From positions 910,486 through 974,485 of the forward strand of contig JAJVDF010000169.1 of assembly GCA_022410635.1 (NCBI GenBank): 64,000 bases of DNA. The letters are read 5' to 3'. The notes beneath the pieces were generated by a model that was not told the origin of the DNA, searched no databases, and saw only the letters and a program-made list of their open reading frames with translations. The translations under genes were made by a program, and so were the position numbers. Each line of letters starts with the position of its first letter. Position 1 is the first letter of the stretch. Positions 11,165-21,330 of the stretch are shown one piece after another. The DNA comes from Tretioscincus oriximinensis. Its lineage: Eukaryota > Chordata > Lepidosauria > Squamata > Gymnophthalmidae.

Positions 11165-11866
11165 TACCCCGTAAACACTCGAGTATAAGACGACCCGAAT
11201 ATAAGCTGATGCACCTAATTTTACCACAAAAAACTGGGAATTATTGACACGAGTATAAGCTTGGAGTGAAAAATGCAGCAGGGGGGACGAAGGAAGGAAA
11301 GGTACCCAATGTCTCCCCTGAGCCCATCCAAGGTGCCCATCAACCCCTGGGGCCTGCAGCCTCCCGTGGGGCTATGCAGTCCTCAGGGCCATGTGCTGGA
11401 GTCTTCTGGGCGCCTCTTGGCATGATCAGGATGGTCAGGCACACGTAAAAGATGCTGGCAGCAAGAAGGCTCTGGTACTACATCGCCCTTGCCTCACCAG
11501 ATAGATAGGAGATGATGATGACCGCTGCTGCCGCTGCCACTGTCACACTCTCCACTGGCACCTGGGCACTGGGGGCACTACTGAAACCAACTCAGGCATT
11601 GGTCCAGAGGGAGGCAGCAAAGGCAGCAGCAGTCGCCCACGTACAACTACGCAGGCTTGATGTGGGAAGACACTGGAGCATGCTGGGAACTGTAGTCCCA
11701 CCCATGGCTGGGGAAAAAGATGAGGGCGGAGTAGACTGAAGTGGCTCCAGGGGAGTGGAAGAGATTGGAGAGCACCTGCACTGCATCCAAGTATAAGTCG
11801 AAGGGAGCTTTTTTCAGCACTAAAAATGTGCTGAAAAACTAGATTTATACTCGAGTATATACAGTA
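11165..11866. mobile_element. Inverted-repeat DNA transposon (ACTCGAGTATAA ends) with GC-rich interior
   Basis: The left end carries ACACTCGAGTATAAGACG (about 11175-11192). The right end carries TTTATACTCGAGTATATACAGTA (11844-11866). These are imperfect inverted repeats, flanked by TA on each side (11165-11166 and 11865-11866), so a TA target duplication is likely. A subterminal hairpin (CAGCAC/GTGCTG around TAAAAAT, 11815-11833) resembles the conserved end of a widespread amniote repeat that I remember but cannot name. The interior 11270-11780 is GC-rich and unlike the flanks. On the minus strand about 11340-11640 one frame reads as two hydrophobic stretches separated by two stops, so a captured membrane-protein fragment is possible but unproven. 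Confidence 0.7.
11678..11697 (-). promoter_or_regulatory. ZNF143/THAP11-like SBS motif
   Basis: GCATGCTGGGAACTGTAGTC, read on the minus strand as GACTACAGTTCCCAGCATGC, matches the well-known promoter motif ACTACARTTCCCAGCATGC nearly base for base. It sits inside the inverted-repeat element above. The match is seen directly; function is not shown. Confidence 0.6.
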
Positions 11867-12477
11867 AATATTTTCTGTTGTTCTATTCATGAAGTTTATA
11901 AGGTATGATTCTGCTTAAGATCCTGGAATATTTAAGTCNCTCACTGTATTGAAGACTGAAATTTTCCTTTCAGTAGTTTTTCAGAAATTATCTCAGCCTG
12001 CATTATGATTGTCTCTGAATGTTCTTACAGAGCAAAAGCAATCTTTTACCTTTCATAATGAGTACCAGTGTTAAGGTAAGGCTGGCTTTTTACAACTTTT
12101 TGAGCAGTCCTCATAATCTGTAGATATCCCCTCCATAATCAAGTATCTAATGCTTTGCAGTTCTGCATGAACGAGGTTGTATCAAAGCCAAGCTAGCAAG
12201 TTTGGAGATATGCCAAAGCTGCTAGTTTTATTTTGTAAATAAAACAGGAAACTATGGGGAAACCTGGCAATACAGAAAGTTTCTTTTGGCTTCACCACAA
12301 ATTATGTAGCAAAAGCCTATTGGGACTGATGTTAGCTGCTCTACAGAATTCTGGATGTGTTATGAAGGTTTATTTGAGTGGTCCAGTACAGGCAATTCTA
12401 AAGAGATGCTCCTGACCAATAGGGTGGAATTAAATAGCTTTGTGCTTGATTTCTCACCCANTTTTGATCCACTGCAA
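11867..12477. other. Unique AT-rich sequence
   Basis: No supported feature. Confidence 0.4.
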
Positions 12478-12780
12478 AGAAGAAGAATTGGGTTCTTATA
12501 TCCCACTTTTCTCACCTTTCAAAGGGACTCAAAGCGGCTTACAAGGGTATTTTTGCCCGAAGGCTCACATTCTCTCTTCCCCACCAGGCAGTGGTGGTTC
12601 CCATGTATCTATTTGCAGTCAGTTGCAATTTCTTGCAATTCATGCTTTCAAATAGCTGGGTTGGCTAGAGCTACAGGCTAGTGGAAGGTGCTCACCCCTC
12701 CCCACGTCCCACACAGGGCTTCGAAACCCCATCTCCCAGGCGAGAGACAGATTCCTTAGCAACTGAGCTATCCGTGCCTA
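12478..12780 (-). mobile_element. SINE family A, antisense, near full length
   Basis: Starts with GAAGAAGAATTGGGTTCTTATATCCC (tail and 3' end). It runs through CTCAAAGCGGCTTACAAGGG and GGTGGTTCCCATGTATCTATTTGC and ends in GCAACTGAGCTATCCGTGCC (tRNA-like head). The copy is uninterrupted and serves as reference for the split copy at 1-1535. Confidence 0.88.
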
Positions 12781-13265
12781 TAAGAAGTACAAGTTTTGAA
12801 TCATTAAAGATGCCACACATATCAGAATAATTATCTCTTATTCACAGACCTCTCATTCACCATCTCTGTTACAACTGTTCCTTCACATTGATAGGAAACG
12901 TTTTTCTTTTTTGGAAGATGTGTTGACAGAACCATCAGCCAGAAGGATTCTGAAGGTAGCAAAATCTCATATTGGTTGTTCACAGGAAGGATGAGAAACA
13001 AAGTTATTATTATCTGGTGCCACAGATTTTTGTGTGTGGCACCGTAATGACTCAAACCACATTCTGATTATTTTAAACAGATATATCATGGGGCCACCAC
13101 TGAATGAGTCCAGCATGTTGCATCAGCATTTTTTCATTTGATTATCAAATTTAATATCTCACTCAACCCACTGATGAGATATTTGCCCCACGTGTCAATA
13201 ACGCTTTACATAAGATTCTTAAACATAATGTTTAAGGGTTAGGATTAGAAACTTTGCTTCTCAAG
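12781..13265. other. Unique sequence
   Basis: No supported feature. Confidence 0.4.
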
Positions 13266-13400
13266 GCCCTGTCCCCACCGAGCCTTTTCTAGGTTATATC
13301 TCGGTACAGTGCTTGGTCATCCACATGCCAGTGTAAGCATGTAGATAGCAAACTCCTATTCTGAGATATAGCCAAGAAGAAGGCTCAGTGGGGACAGGGC
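13266..13400. mobile_element. MITE with ~40-bp inverted repeats
   Basis: The left arm begins GCCCTGTCCCCACCGAGCC; the right arm ends GGCTCAGTGGGGACAGGGC, its near-perfect reverse complement. Complementarity continues through TTCTAGGTTATATCTC / GAGATATAGCCAAGAA. The element is 135 bp, has no coding capacity, and the target duplication is not clear. Superfamily unknown. Confidence 0.75.
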
Positions 13401-13620
13401 TATTATGGAGAAACAGTATCTTGTAAGGAATATAGGAATATGCTGAATCAAGGCCATAGCCCAGAAGGCATACAGGAAAACGTTGGGGAGAAGTAAGGTG
13501 GGGCTGGAACATGACCCACCTTACACTCTGCATTACTTGATACCAACATTTATAACACAAGAGAGGAAAAAAGAACTTTGCATTATTCCATTGCAATTTC
13601 AAATCCTGAAATAACACAAG
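13401..13620. other. Unique sequence
   Basis: No supported feature. Confidence 0.35.
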
Positions 13621-13930
13621 AGGTGCCCTACTGAATTGGGCCATAGCCCATCTAGTCCAGCATTCTCATATGATGGCCCACCAATTGCATTAGGCGAGTC
13701 TCAAGCTGAAGGAAAAAAACTTTCACCTGTTCTTGACTCCCTGCAAATGGTACTTCAGAAATAGCACCTTTGCTCCATCAGGCACTATCATGAGATCCAA
13801 CCTAGTAGCTATTTATACCCTTGGCTTCCATGAACTTGTCTAATCCTGTCTTAAAGCTGTCCAGCCCATTAGTTTCAATTAATATGACTCCTCTACTATT
13901 TTGAGGCCAATATATTTTCTTTCACATAGG
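13621..13930 (-). mobile_element. CR1-type LINE fragment, antisense
   Basis: Contains GAATTGGGCCATAGCCCATCTAGTCCAGCATTCTC, GATGGCCCACCAATTGCA and GTCTAATCCTGTCTTAAAGC in the order expected for the CR1 3' region. Diverged. Confidence 0.8.
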
Positions 13931-14892
13931 AAATACTCAAGGGCACACCAAAATGCTTAGTATAGACAAAAGAAAACCAAATAATCTTTGTCTCGTTAGG
14001 AAATGTGCCAAATCAGCAAACTCATCAAAACAGGAGAAATGAAATATTTATTATTTAACTAATTTCTTGCCTCATGTTTAAGAGATATTAACTTCTTCTA
14101 AACTAGTTTTTGTCCCTTGTTACTCCTACTGAATGATTGGGCCTCTAGTCTACTGAGCAACGAACCTGGCTTTTAAATGGCGGTCAGGTTTGCTTAATTA
14201 ACCATGTTGGTAGTTAAGCACCACAAAGAGACTATTCAGAGCTGAAGAAGGCCCCATGCCTGCATTTAAGGAGAACATTTTAAAATGTATTTCCCACTTA
14301 TCTTCTCATTTACAAGGAGATAATATTTTCTCAAACTATTAATCCAGGTGTGGCCATAAAAATGTGAAACTCTTCATCAGATATTATTAACTATCAAACA
14401 GATGTCCCAGTTGCTTAAAATGCAGGAGTGACTTCTTATTTAGTGATTTTATTCCTGTACAATTATCCCTTCTGTTTGATGGCTATTCCTGTTTCATCAT
14501 GCACTGCCAAATAAATTGTCTTTGCATAGTTCATACAGAAAAAGAGAATATTTATATATTCTTCTCTTTCATTAAATGATCAAATAACTGGGGTGGGGTG
14601 CGTTTTTTTACAAGACCTTTCCTTCGCTGTAGGGTGTCTCTTATTGNCTAAGTCTTCACCATCTTACAAGTTTTAGGTCTTTTGCTTCAGAATGTCTATT
14701 CAGTTGTATGTCCTAAAATTTATCTGTTTTCCTCCACTTACCAGAGCTATAAAATCAAGCAAAGCTCAGTTGAAGGTCCCCTTTAGATCTCAAAATAAAC
14801 ACATTTTGGTTCACTCAAATCTACAAAGGCAATACAGTAAAACCAAAAGGGGCTTCTCTTCTAACCCTAATTTATGGACCATTCTTATAGTG
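13931..14892. other. AT-rich unique sequence
   Basis: No gene or repeat end recognised. Confidence 0.4.
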
Positions 14893-15110
14893 CAGATATG
14901 GGGAACCTTTTTCTGCCAAGGGGCCATTTAGATATTTACAACATCACTCAAGGGCCATACTCCCTCTGTACCTGAAGCTACACAAATATCCAACCTCATA
15001 CCAGCCCAGGCTACACCCCCACGCAGACCATACCCCCCCCTTTTTTCAAGCCCCATCCACCACCCAGACCCACATAATCATAGACTTTTAAATGCACTCA
15101 GTGCTTCCCT
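14893..15110 (+). mobile_element. hAT-type DNA transposon end fragment
   Basis: CAGATATGGGGAACCTTTTTCTGCCAAGGGGCCATTTAGATATTT is typical of hAT elements of the CAGGTGTGGGGAACC-type family known from reptiles and birds. Only one end is seen; the right boundary is approximate. Confidence 0.55.
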
Positions 15111-15194
15111 TCCTCCTGGTGCTCTCTCCTTCCTCTTTTGCAATTTCACTCAATATTTTAACAAAGTGAGGAGCCCTCTCGAGGTGTGTCAGTC

Positions 15195-15392
15195 ATCATA
15201 ATTGTATTCTTTTAGAAGATCTTTGAAGATGCACCTCTTTAACCTGGCCTTTGGTTGAAGAAACATCATTTTTCTTCCCACTTTTAGATACAGTTTTTAA
15301 TTTCAATTTTGTATTGCTGTTTTTATTGTTGGCCACCCTGAGACCTTCAGGTATAGGGCGGGGTATAAATATAAATAAATATTTAGCCAGGT
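15195..15392 (+). mobile_element. L2-type LINE 3' end
   Basis: AGATGCACCTCTTTAACCTGGCCTTTGG matches the segment found in the longer L2 copies (25980 and 58845). It is followed by the diagnostic 3' end ACCCTGAGACCTTCAGGTATAGGGCGGGGTATAAATAAATA. Confidence 0.75.
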
Positions 15393-15869
15393 AACACTAA
15401 TGGTTCCTTGGGAAGCATGCAATGTTGTGTAGCTGATGGTAGTGACATAAAGGGGATCATTGCAGTAATGAGCAGCAAGTAGCACAAGATGTTATTCCAT
15501 AATGTATTTCAGATTCAAGAAGCAAGTAATAAGTAGAAGTTAGAAAAATTGCCAGTAATCCCTCCAATATTCATACATTTGAGTGGATTCAGAACGTGAG
15601 TGCCTCTTGGATTCCATTCTCCTCATTCTCTAGTATATAAACACTAAGGAAGAAGAGCTGTCCATCAATGGGCTCCCATTGCATAACAGACATTGCTTGC
15701 CTCTATCCATTTTTAGTGATATAAATCTAAAGATGTTCATCTGNATGACTGGTCTTGGCCAACATGACTGGTCTATTAAATGCTCAGATTTTATCAATTA
15801 CTGTATGCTTTTGTAAACAAAATTTCAATTTGCACCTGATTCATAAGCATAATAATAATTTGCTGTCCC

Positions 15870-15992
15870 TTCCCTATTTTTTAGATGTGCCTGTTTTTTA
15901 CATGTTAACTGTGTTTTTATTGTTAACCGCCTAGAGACCTTTGGGTATAGGGCAGTATAAAATGTAAGTTAATTAAATAAATAATTTTATAT
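15870..15992 (+). mobile_element. L2-type LINE 3' terminal fragment
   Basis: GTTAACCGCCTAGAGACCTTTGGGTATAGGGCAGTATAAAATG with an AAATAAATAA tail is the L2 3' end seen at 26095-26155 and 58940-58995. Confidence 0.75.
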
Positions 15993-16099
15993 TATATTTT
16001 AATGAAGGTAATTGAATGATTTCAAAAACTGAGCATTGTTTGACACTACAAAAGGCTTTGCACATTTTCCTTTATCTGCTTGTCTGTGCAGACACTGCC

Positions 16100-17000
16100 A
16101 CTGTTTTTGGACATTTTATGTGTTTTTAATTCATTATTTTTTTCTTTTTATGTGTTATGTTGTGACCAATCCTAATATATTCAGATTTCGCTGGAATATA
16201 AATATAAAAAATAAACGCTTGCTCATATTCAATGCCCTATTATTAGAGTTTAGGACTATTTTTGGACATTTTATCTGTTTTTAATTAATTCATTTTTTAA
16301 AATAAATTATGTTGTGACCCATCCTGAGATGCTCAGATTTGACTGGAATAGAAATATAAAAAACAAATGCTGATTCATAAACAATACCCTCATAAAGACT
16401 TCATTGGAGTTTTCTATTAATAGAGTTTTAAACTATTTAGGATCTTTTATCTGGTTCCAATTAATTCATTTTTAAATTCATATATGTTGTGACCCATGCT
16501 AAGATTTTACTGTGATGAAAATATAAAAAATAAATGCTGGATCATATTCAATGCCCTCATCAAGACTTCATCAGAGTTTCTCATTAATAGAATTTAGGAC
16601 ATTTTATTTCTGTACAATTAATTCATTTTTTAATTAATCATGTTGTCACCCACCTCACAACATACTACTGTGAACCAGCACACAACATATTTATTTATTT
16701 ATTATTTGTTTGTACTTGTACCCCGCCCTATAAGGCAGCGCACATAGCTTTTGTTGCTTTCTCCACAACAGACACCCTCTGGAGTAGGTGGGGCTGAGAG
16801 AGTTCAAAGAACTGTGACTGGCCCAGGGTCACCCAGCTGGCTTTCGTGGAGGAGTGGGGAATCGAACCAGGAGANTACCAGGTANGAGTCCAACACTCAA
16901 CCACTACACCAAACTGGCTCAATGAACAATACTGGTACATTCTTGAAATCTTTGTCAAAACTTCATAGGAATTTATTTATTAATATAGGTTCTAAGGGGC
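16100..17000 (+). repeat. Diverged tandem array of ~165-bp units resembling LINE 3' ends, split by a SINE
   Basis: Units begin near 16108, 16264, 16441 and 16598. Each repeats the order GGACATTTTAT, TTAATTCATTTTTTAAA, TTGTGACCCATCCTGAGATG, GGAATAGAAATATAAAAAATAAATGCTG, TTCAATGCCCTCATCAAGACTTCAT, ATTAATAGAGTTTAGGAC. The ACCCATCCTGAGATGCTCAG...TATAAAAAATAAAT part resembles an L2-type 3' tail. A fifth degenerate piece (CAAAACTTCATAGGAATTTATTTATTAATATAGG, about 16950-16995) lies beyond a family-B SINE, which therefore inserted into the array. The copies are diverged, so the array is old. Confidence 0.75.
16690..16922 (-). mobile_element. SINE family B, antisense
   Basis: TACCCCGCCCTATAAGGCAG, CAGACACCCTCTGGAGTAGGTGGGGCTGAGAGAG, CACCCAGCTGGCTTTCGTGGAGGAGTGGGGAATCGAACC and the head ACTACACCAAACTGGCTC are all present. 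Two Ns fall near the head. Confidence 0.88.
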
Positions 17001-17408
17001 TATAAACTGAAGTAATCAACAGTTGTTAATCATGATTGGACAGTTAATTCGGTCCAGCCATTGTTTGCTTGCAAAAATCATATATTATAAAACCATATTA
17101 AATTTTCTCTATCATCTAAATTGACAAGCAGTCTGGTGGGTTTGTTGAACAGTTCACAGCTTTTCAAAGTGTTTTCTTCTCATCTCTCCTCCCCAGGGGC
17201 CAGGAAATTATGCTTTTTTGTTATGACCCTACTAAAGCCCAGCATACTGTATACCTTCTGCACAACAATTATGAAGTTTTGTATAAATTCTGAGTATTTC
17301 TTTTCTTTAAATTTTTCACATTGTTGACACTTTGATGTTTCTATATCCTGCAAAAACAAAAAGGTAGAAGGTATTATATTTTGTGTAGTAAAATACATCA
17401 TAGAAATG

Positions 17409-19144
17409 TAGGCTGACCAGATGACTCCTTTTTGGGGAGGGGTGAAAACCCGGTTTTGAGATGCCTCCCGGTTTTTGCTGAGGAAAAAATAATAATATTT
17501 CTTTTTTTGAAAAAAAGATTTCCTCAACCATGAAAATAAGAGCGGTAAATATGTTCATATTACCAAAGTTCCTCTTCCTATTCCAAACATTACCCATGGA
17601 AATCCCAGAATCACAATTCAAACTTTGGGAGAATCATATCAAACTGTGGGTATTAAATGAAATAAGAAACAGAATCCCCAACAGAACGCTCTATTCCAAA
17701 AAAGATCAATTAGGCTGGGGACTACCCTCCCTGAAAACATATTTTGATGCGTTCCAAATAAACAAACTGTTACAATTAGAACACGAGAGGGACAAAAAAT
17801 CGACAAGAATAGAGTTAGGACAAACAACATGGTACACAAAACAATTCTAAACCCTTTTATAGAAAGAAGAATTCAGAAATCATGGCTAATACCGCTAAAT
17901 ACCACCTTTAGAAGGTGGAAACTTAATTGGAGACTAATGGCCAACGACTGGAGACAAGTGGCTTCTATTTTAGCCTTAAATGTCACAGGAGACCACCAAT
18001 TGAATCAATACTTGCAAATATTATATTCTAATAATTATAAAACCTTAAGAGACCTAATTGATCGCAATGGCACCCCACTTGACAGGACAGCTCTAAGTAA
18101 TATTACACAGAACAGGGGACCAATCCATTGGCTTCAGGAACGATCTATAGAACAACAGTTAAATAACCGAGAATTAAAAAACAGCATGACGGGGAGATCT
18201 ACACTAGAAACTGTGGTACAAAAGTTGGTCAAAGGAGGGAGGAAACTAATCAAAACAATATATGATATCATCACGGCCCATAAATATAATAACCTAACAA
18301 ATACACTGCAATTTTGGGAAACGGAATTCCCTCAATTAAATCGAAATTGGCATCAGTGGACAAAAACATTCCTGGAAAATAGAGATACTAGACTCAGGGA
18401 GACAGAACTGAAAAAGATTACAAGATGGTACCGCACCCCAGCTCAATTGTCACATANCACCAGAACATCACCCCTATGCTGGCATGGGTGCGGTAATAGG
18501 GGTACATACTTACATATGTGGGCTCATTGCCCGATGATTGTAAGATTATGGGGAAAAATAAGAGCTGAGCTAACATTGATTACTAATGTAACGATCCCTG
18601 ACTCCAAAGAGGTATGGCTGTTTGGAACATTAGACTGCATTAATACCAGCAGGCAGAATAAATACTGTATAGACAACGGTATTCTAGCGGGCCACATGGT
18701 CATAGTCAAGGAATGGAAAAATNATCAAAATTGGACGATGGACCTGTGGTGGCACTACCTTTTGGAGTTTATGTCCTTTGATGTCCTACAAAGTAAAAGA
18801 TTACGTTTTATTGGGATCAACGTTATGCCACACTGGACTACCAAATGGCAAAAGCTCATTGCCTATAGCTCAACAGACAACACACATATACTTTTGAAAG
18901 AGACAATGAAGATGTTTCTCGACCAACGTTGGATCCTTTAATACTTCGGCAGAACATCAGGAGAAATTCTACAATTTGGACTTGTTCCGTTCGTAGGGGT
19001 GGGAGGGAGGACAAGGGGTGTTAATGATTTATGCTTTGTATTATTTGTGAATGTATCCTTATAAATAAATTTTAAAAAAAAGATTTCCTCAGCAAAAATC
19101 GGGTTCCCCCCCCCCCAAAAAAAAGGGGTCATCTGGTCAGCCTA
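17409..19144. mobile_element. GGCTGACCAGATG-ended DNA transposon, split by an L1
   Basis: The left end reads TAGGCTGACCAGATGACTCC and the right end GGGGTCATCTGGTCAGCCTA, a perfect 14-bp terminal inverted repeat with weaker extension. Related copies are at 53262-53681 and 56749-57185. Between the arms an L1 is inserted at a CTCAGCAAAAA-type site (17526/19085). Removing it leaves a short, non-coding element. Confidence 0.8.
17511..19091 (+). mobile_element. L1 LINE, 5'-truncated ORF2 with frameshift
   Basis: The L1 sits between direct repeats AGATTTCCTCA (17516-17526 and 19081-19091; up to 16 bp if adjacent A residues are counted). Frame 17530-17850 covers the end of the RT/thumb region (ILPKFLFLFQTLPMEIP is the L1 ILPKFLYLFQ-type motif, and LGWGLPSLKTYFDAFQINKL follows). 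A frameshift near 17830-17850 leads into frame 17829-18941 (370 codons), the cysteine-rich C-terminus: SPLCWHGCGNRGTYLHMWAHC. The 3'UTR ends in A-rich sequence at 19074-19080. Family and position resemble the copy at 142-1301, which lacks the upstream part. Two Ns and one frameshift make it non-functional. Confidence 0.9.
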
Positions 19145-19433
19145 TTAATAAATGAAGACTTAAGGATACAGTTGAAATAAATATTGTACATTCTTTTATA
19201 GAAACATGGCTGTAATTACCTCGAGATTTTATTCTTTGTGATTTCCTACTACTGAAAGCTGAGTTGCCCAACATATTACAATTCTACCAGTATTTTTAAG
19301 CAAAGCAATTCATAACATGCTGAATCCTAAAAGAGCTAGCAGAGTTTTTATTTGCATAACATTTTAAGGCTGTTCCAACAAACCCAAATATGACACACAT
19401 TAAAAAAATACGGTTCTCTTTAGGCAGTGATGG
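19145..19433. other. AT-rich unique sequence
   Basis: No supported feature. Confidence 0.35.
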
Positions 19434-20095
19434 CTGCAGACACACTACGCTTTAAAATGGGAGCAAATGTGGAGTGACAGCGTGCTGGACACACTAAAAT
19501 CCAAACCCAAACTGCTCACACTTTCCTCAATCCATATAGCTAATATGTGNTGGGAACGGAATTGAGTCTGTAAGGCGAAANGGGTGCAGTTCCTTGCAAT
19601 TTGTGCTAACAGGACTCTGACTACAGAGCACTCTGGTTCCCCCTCTGCTGAGCTGTAGCTTTGTCCACCCTCTTACCTCTCCAGCCAACCTATCTTCACA
19701 TATGCATGGACTCAGGAAACACCCTTCTCCCTCATGGGAATCCCTGCCTTACCGGCACCAAAACAAACCTGGCCAGCTGCTGCCTCCTCTTCTTCCTCTA
19801 GGCTGGTGAGATGCTGCCGGGGGCTGGCAATGATAGGAAGCCCCGCCAGCCCTGCCAGCCCAGAGGAGGCAGCTGGCCAGGCTTGGGTACCGTAAGACAG
19901 AGGGATCTCCACAGAGGAGGAGACGGGTGAGCTTCTGTACTCTAGCAGGTCAGATGAGGTGAGCGGTGGCAAGAAGGATGTGTCTACATTCAAAACACGC
20001 CAAATGGAGGATCCAATATGGAGGCTGGAATCACTCTAAATTTGAATTCCAACAATCATTTTCACTCCCCGTTTTAAGGTGTAGTGCATTTGCAG
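19434..20095. mobile_element. Inverted-repeat DNA element with GC-rich interior
   Basis: The left end CTGCAGACACACTACGCTTTAAAATGGG pairs with the right end CCCCGTTTTAAGGTGTAGTGCATTTGCAG over about 28 bp with mismatches. The target duplication is unclear. The interior about 19640-20000 is GC-rich and carries a 93-codon minus-strand frame (19712-19993) rich in Ser/Ala/Glu that I do not recognise. It may be captured sequence or simply the family's own filler; no splice or domain evidence decides. Confidence 0.6.
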
Positions 20096-20744
20096 TCAAT
20101 GAGTGTTTTGCATTTTGACCAAAGAATTGTTCAACTAATCAGCAGAAACAAGAGCATTCACATTGCTAGCTGTTTCACTAATCAATCAAAAGTCATACTT
20201 AAACTTACATTAAATTTCTCTTGCATGGGCTGCTTTGCAGCAGTCCATAGACATTCCTTGTGGAAACATTCGAATAGAAAGTGCAAATATTGTATTCCAG
20301 TCCTTCATGATACATTTACTTATTTATTCACAATTTTATTCCATTTTCTATCCATGCAGCCTGGATAACTTTAAGATAGCATAACTTAGGAAGCCAAGTA
20401 TATCAATAGTTATTAGGATGGCTCTCTTGATATTGGATGGATCTCTTGATCTTACACAGTGACCCACAAATTTCACTTGAGCCTTCTCCAGCAACAAGAG
20501 AAGGTAAACATTCCCTTGCTCTCAATTGTTAAAGGAAATCTGTCCATCAGTCCAACCTAGGGGCAGCACCGAGCCATTCATACTATGAGCCAATGATACA
20601 CTTGGCTTCTATGGATTTGTCTAATCCAGACCTGGGCATTGTACGGCCCCCGGGCCGCATACGGCCCTTTGATTGGCTCTGACCGGCCCGCCGCCGTTGA
20701 GGTTCCCGGACGGAGCGGCCTGGGACTGCTACGGGGATGGTGCC

Positions 20745-20984
20745 ATGGAGTCGCCGCCGTCGAGGGAGGCGCCGCCGCCGCTGCTGCAAGCCCCAGCAGA
20801 ACAGCAGGAGGCGCTCGCCGAGGAGGCAGCCGGGGGGCGGCCGGGGGGTGGGGGCGGCAGTAGCAGGCTGCTCGTGCTCGCCTCCTCTTTGCAATACGTG
20901 CACATGCAGCTGGCCGGCGGGGCGCCCTGGGGCTTCACCCTCAAGGGCGGGCTGGAGCACGGCGAGCCCCTCATCATCTCCAAG
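20745..20984 (+). pseudogene. Captured first coding exon of a SHROOM-family gene (PDZ N-terminus)
   Basis: SHROOM proteins are actin-binding scaffolds that recruit ROCK to apical junctions and begin with a PDZ domain. The ATG at 20745 lies in a strong start context (GGTGCCATGG). The frame runs 80 codons to 20984. Residues about 1-46 are a Pro/Ala/Gly/Glu-rich leader. Residues about 47-80 contain [20 protein letters not shown] and then [12 protein letters not shown], the SHROOM PDZ start with its WGFTLKGG carboxylate-binding loop. The exon ends AAG followed by GTGAGC, a consensus donor in phase 0. From memory SHROOM4 ([20 protein letters not shown]) and SHROOM3 ([13 protein letters not shown]) are nearest; the paralogue is not settled. 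An in-frame upstream ATG exists at 20673. Without splicing the frame would continue to a stop at 21033-21035. The rest of the PDZ domain and all other domains are absent, so on its own this is a gene fragment. It could act only if spliced to downstream exons. Confidence 0.9.
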
Positions 20985-21330
20985 GTGAGCAGGAGTAGGG
21001 GGAGGGGGTGCGACATCTGGGTCCACTTCGCCTAATTGGGCGGGAGGGGAGGGGGGTCCTTAGTGAGTCTTCTTCCTTCCCTCTCTCTCCATTTCTTTTC
21101 CCGACTGCAAAGTGACTTTTCCTGCGCCTCTTTGTTCCATTCCGCCGGTGCCCCAAACGCACCCGCTTTGCGCCTTCGCCAGCNGTCGACGGGGACGCCC
21201 CTCCATACGTACTGGGCTCAAAACGTCTCTCGCCTGCTTTTTGCAAGGCACTAGGCGGGGGGAGGTCATTTTTGCCGCTACACTGTTCCCTGGGCACCGA
21301 CCCCACCCACCCCCGGGCCCTGTGAACTGG
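20985..21330 (+). other. Intron-1-like GC-rich sequence captured with the exon
   Basis: Directly after the GT donor the sequence is GC-rich with pyrimidine runs (CTTCCTTCCCTCTCTCTCC at about 21071) and no continuing PDZ homology. It is best read as the start of the donor gene's first intron. The boundary with hAT-proper sequence lies near 21330-21350, judged from where typical hAT end sequence begins. Confidence 0.6.
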
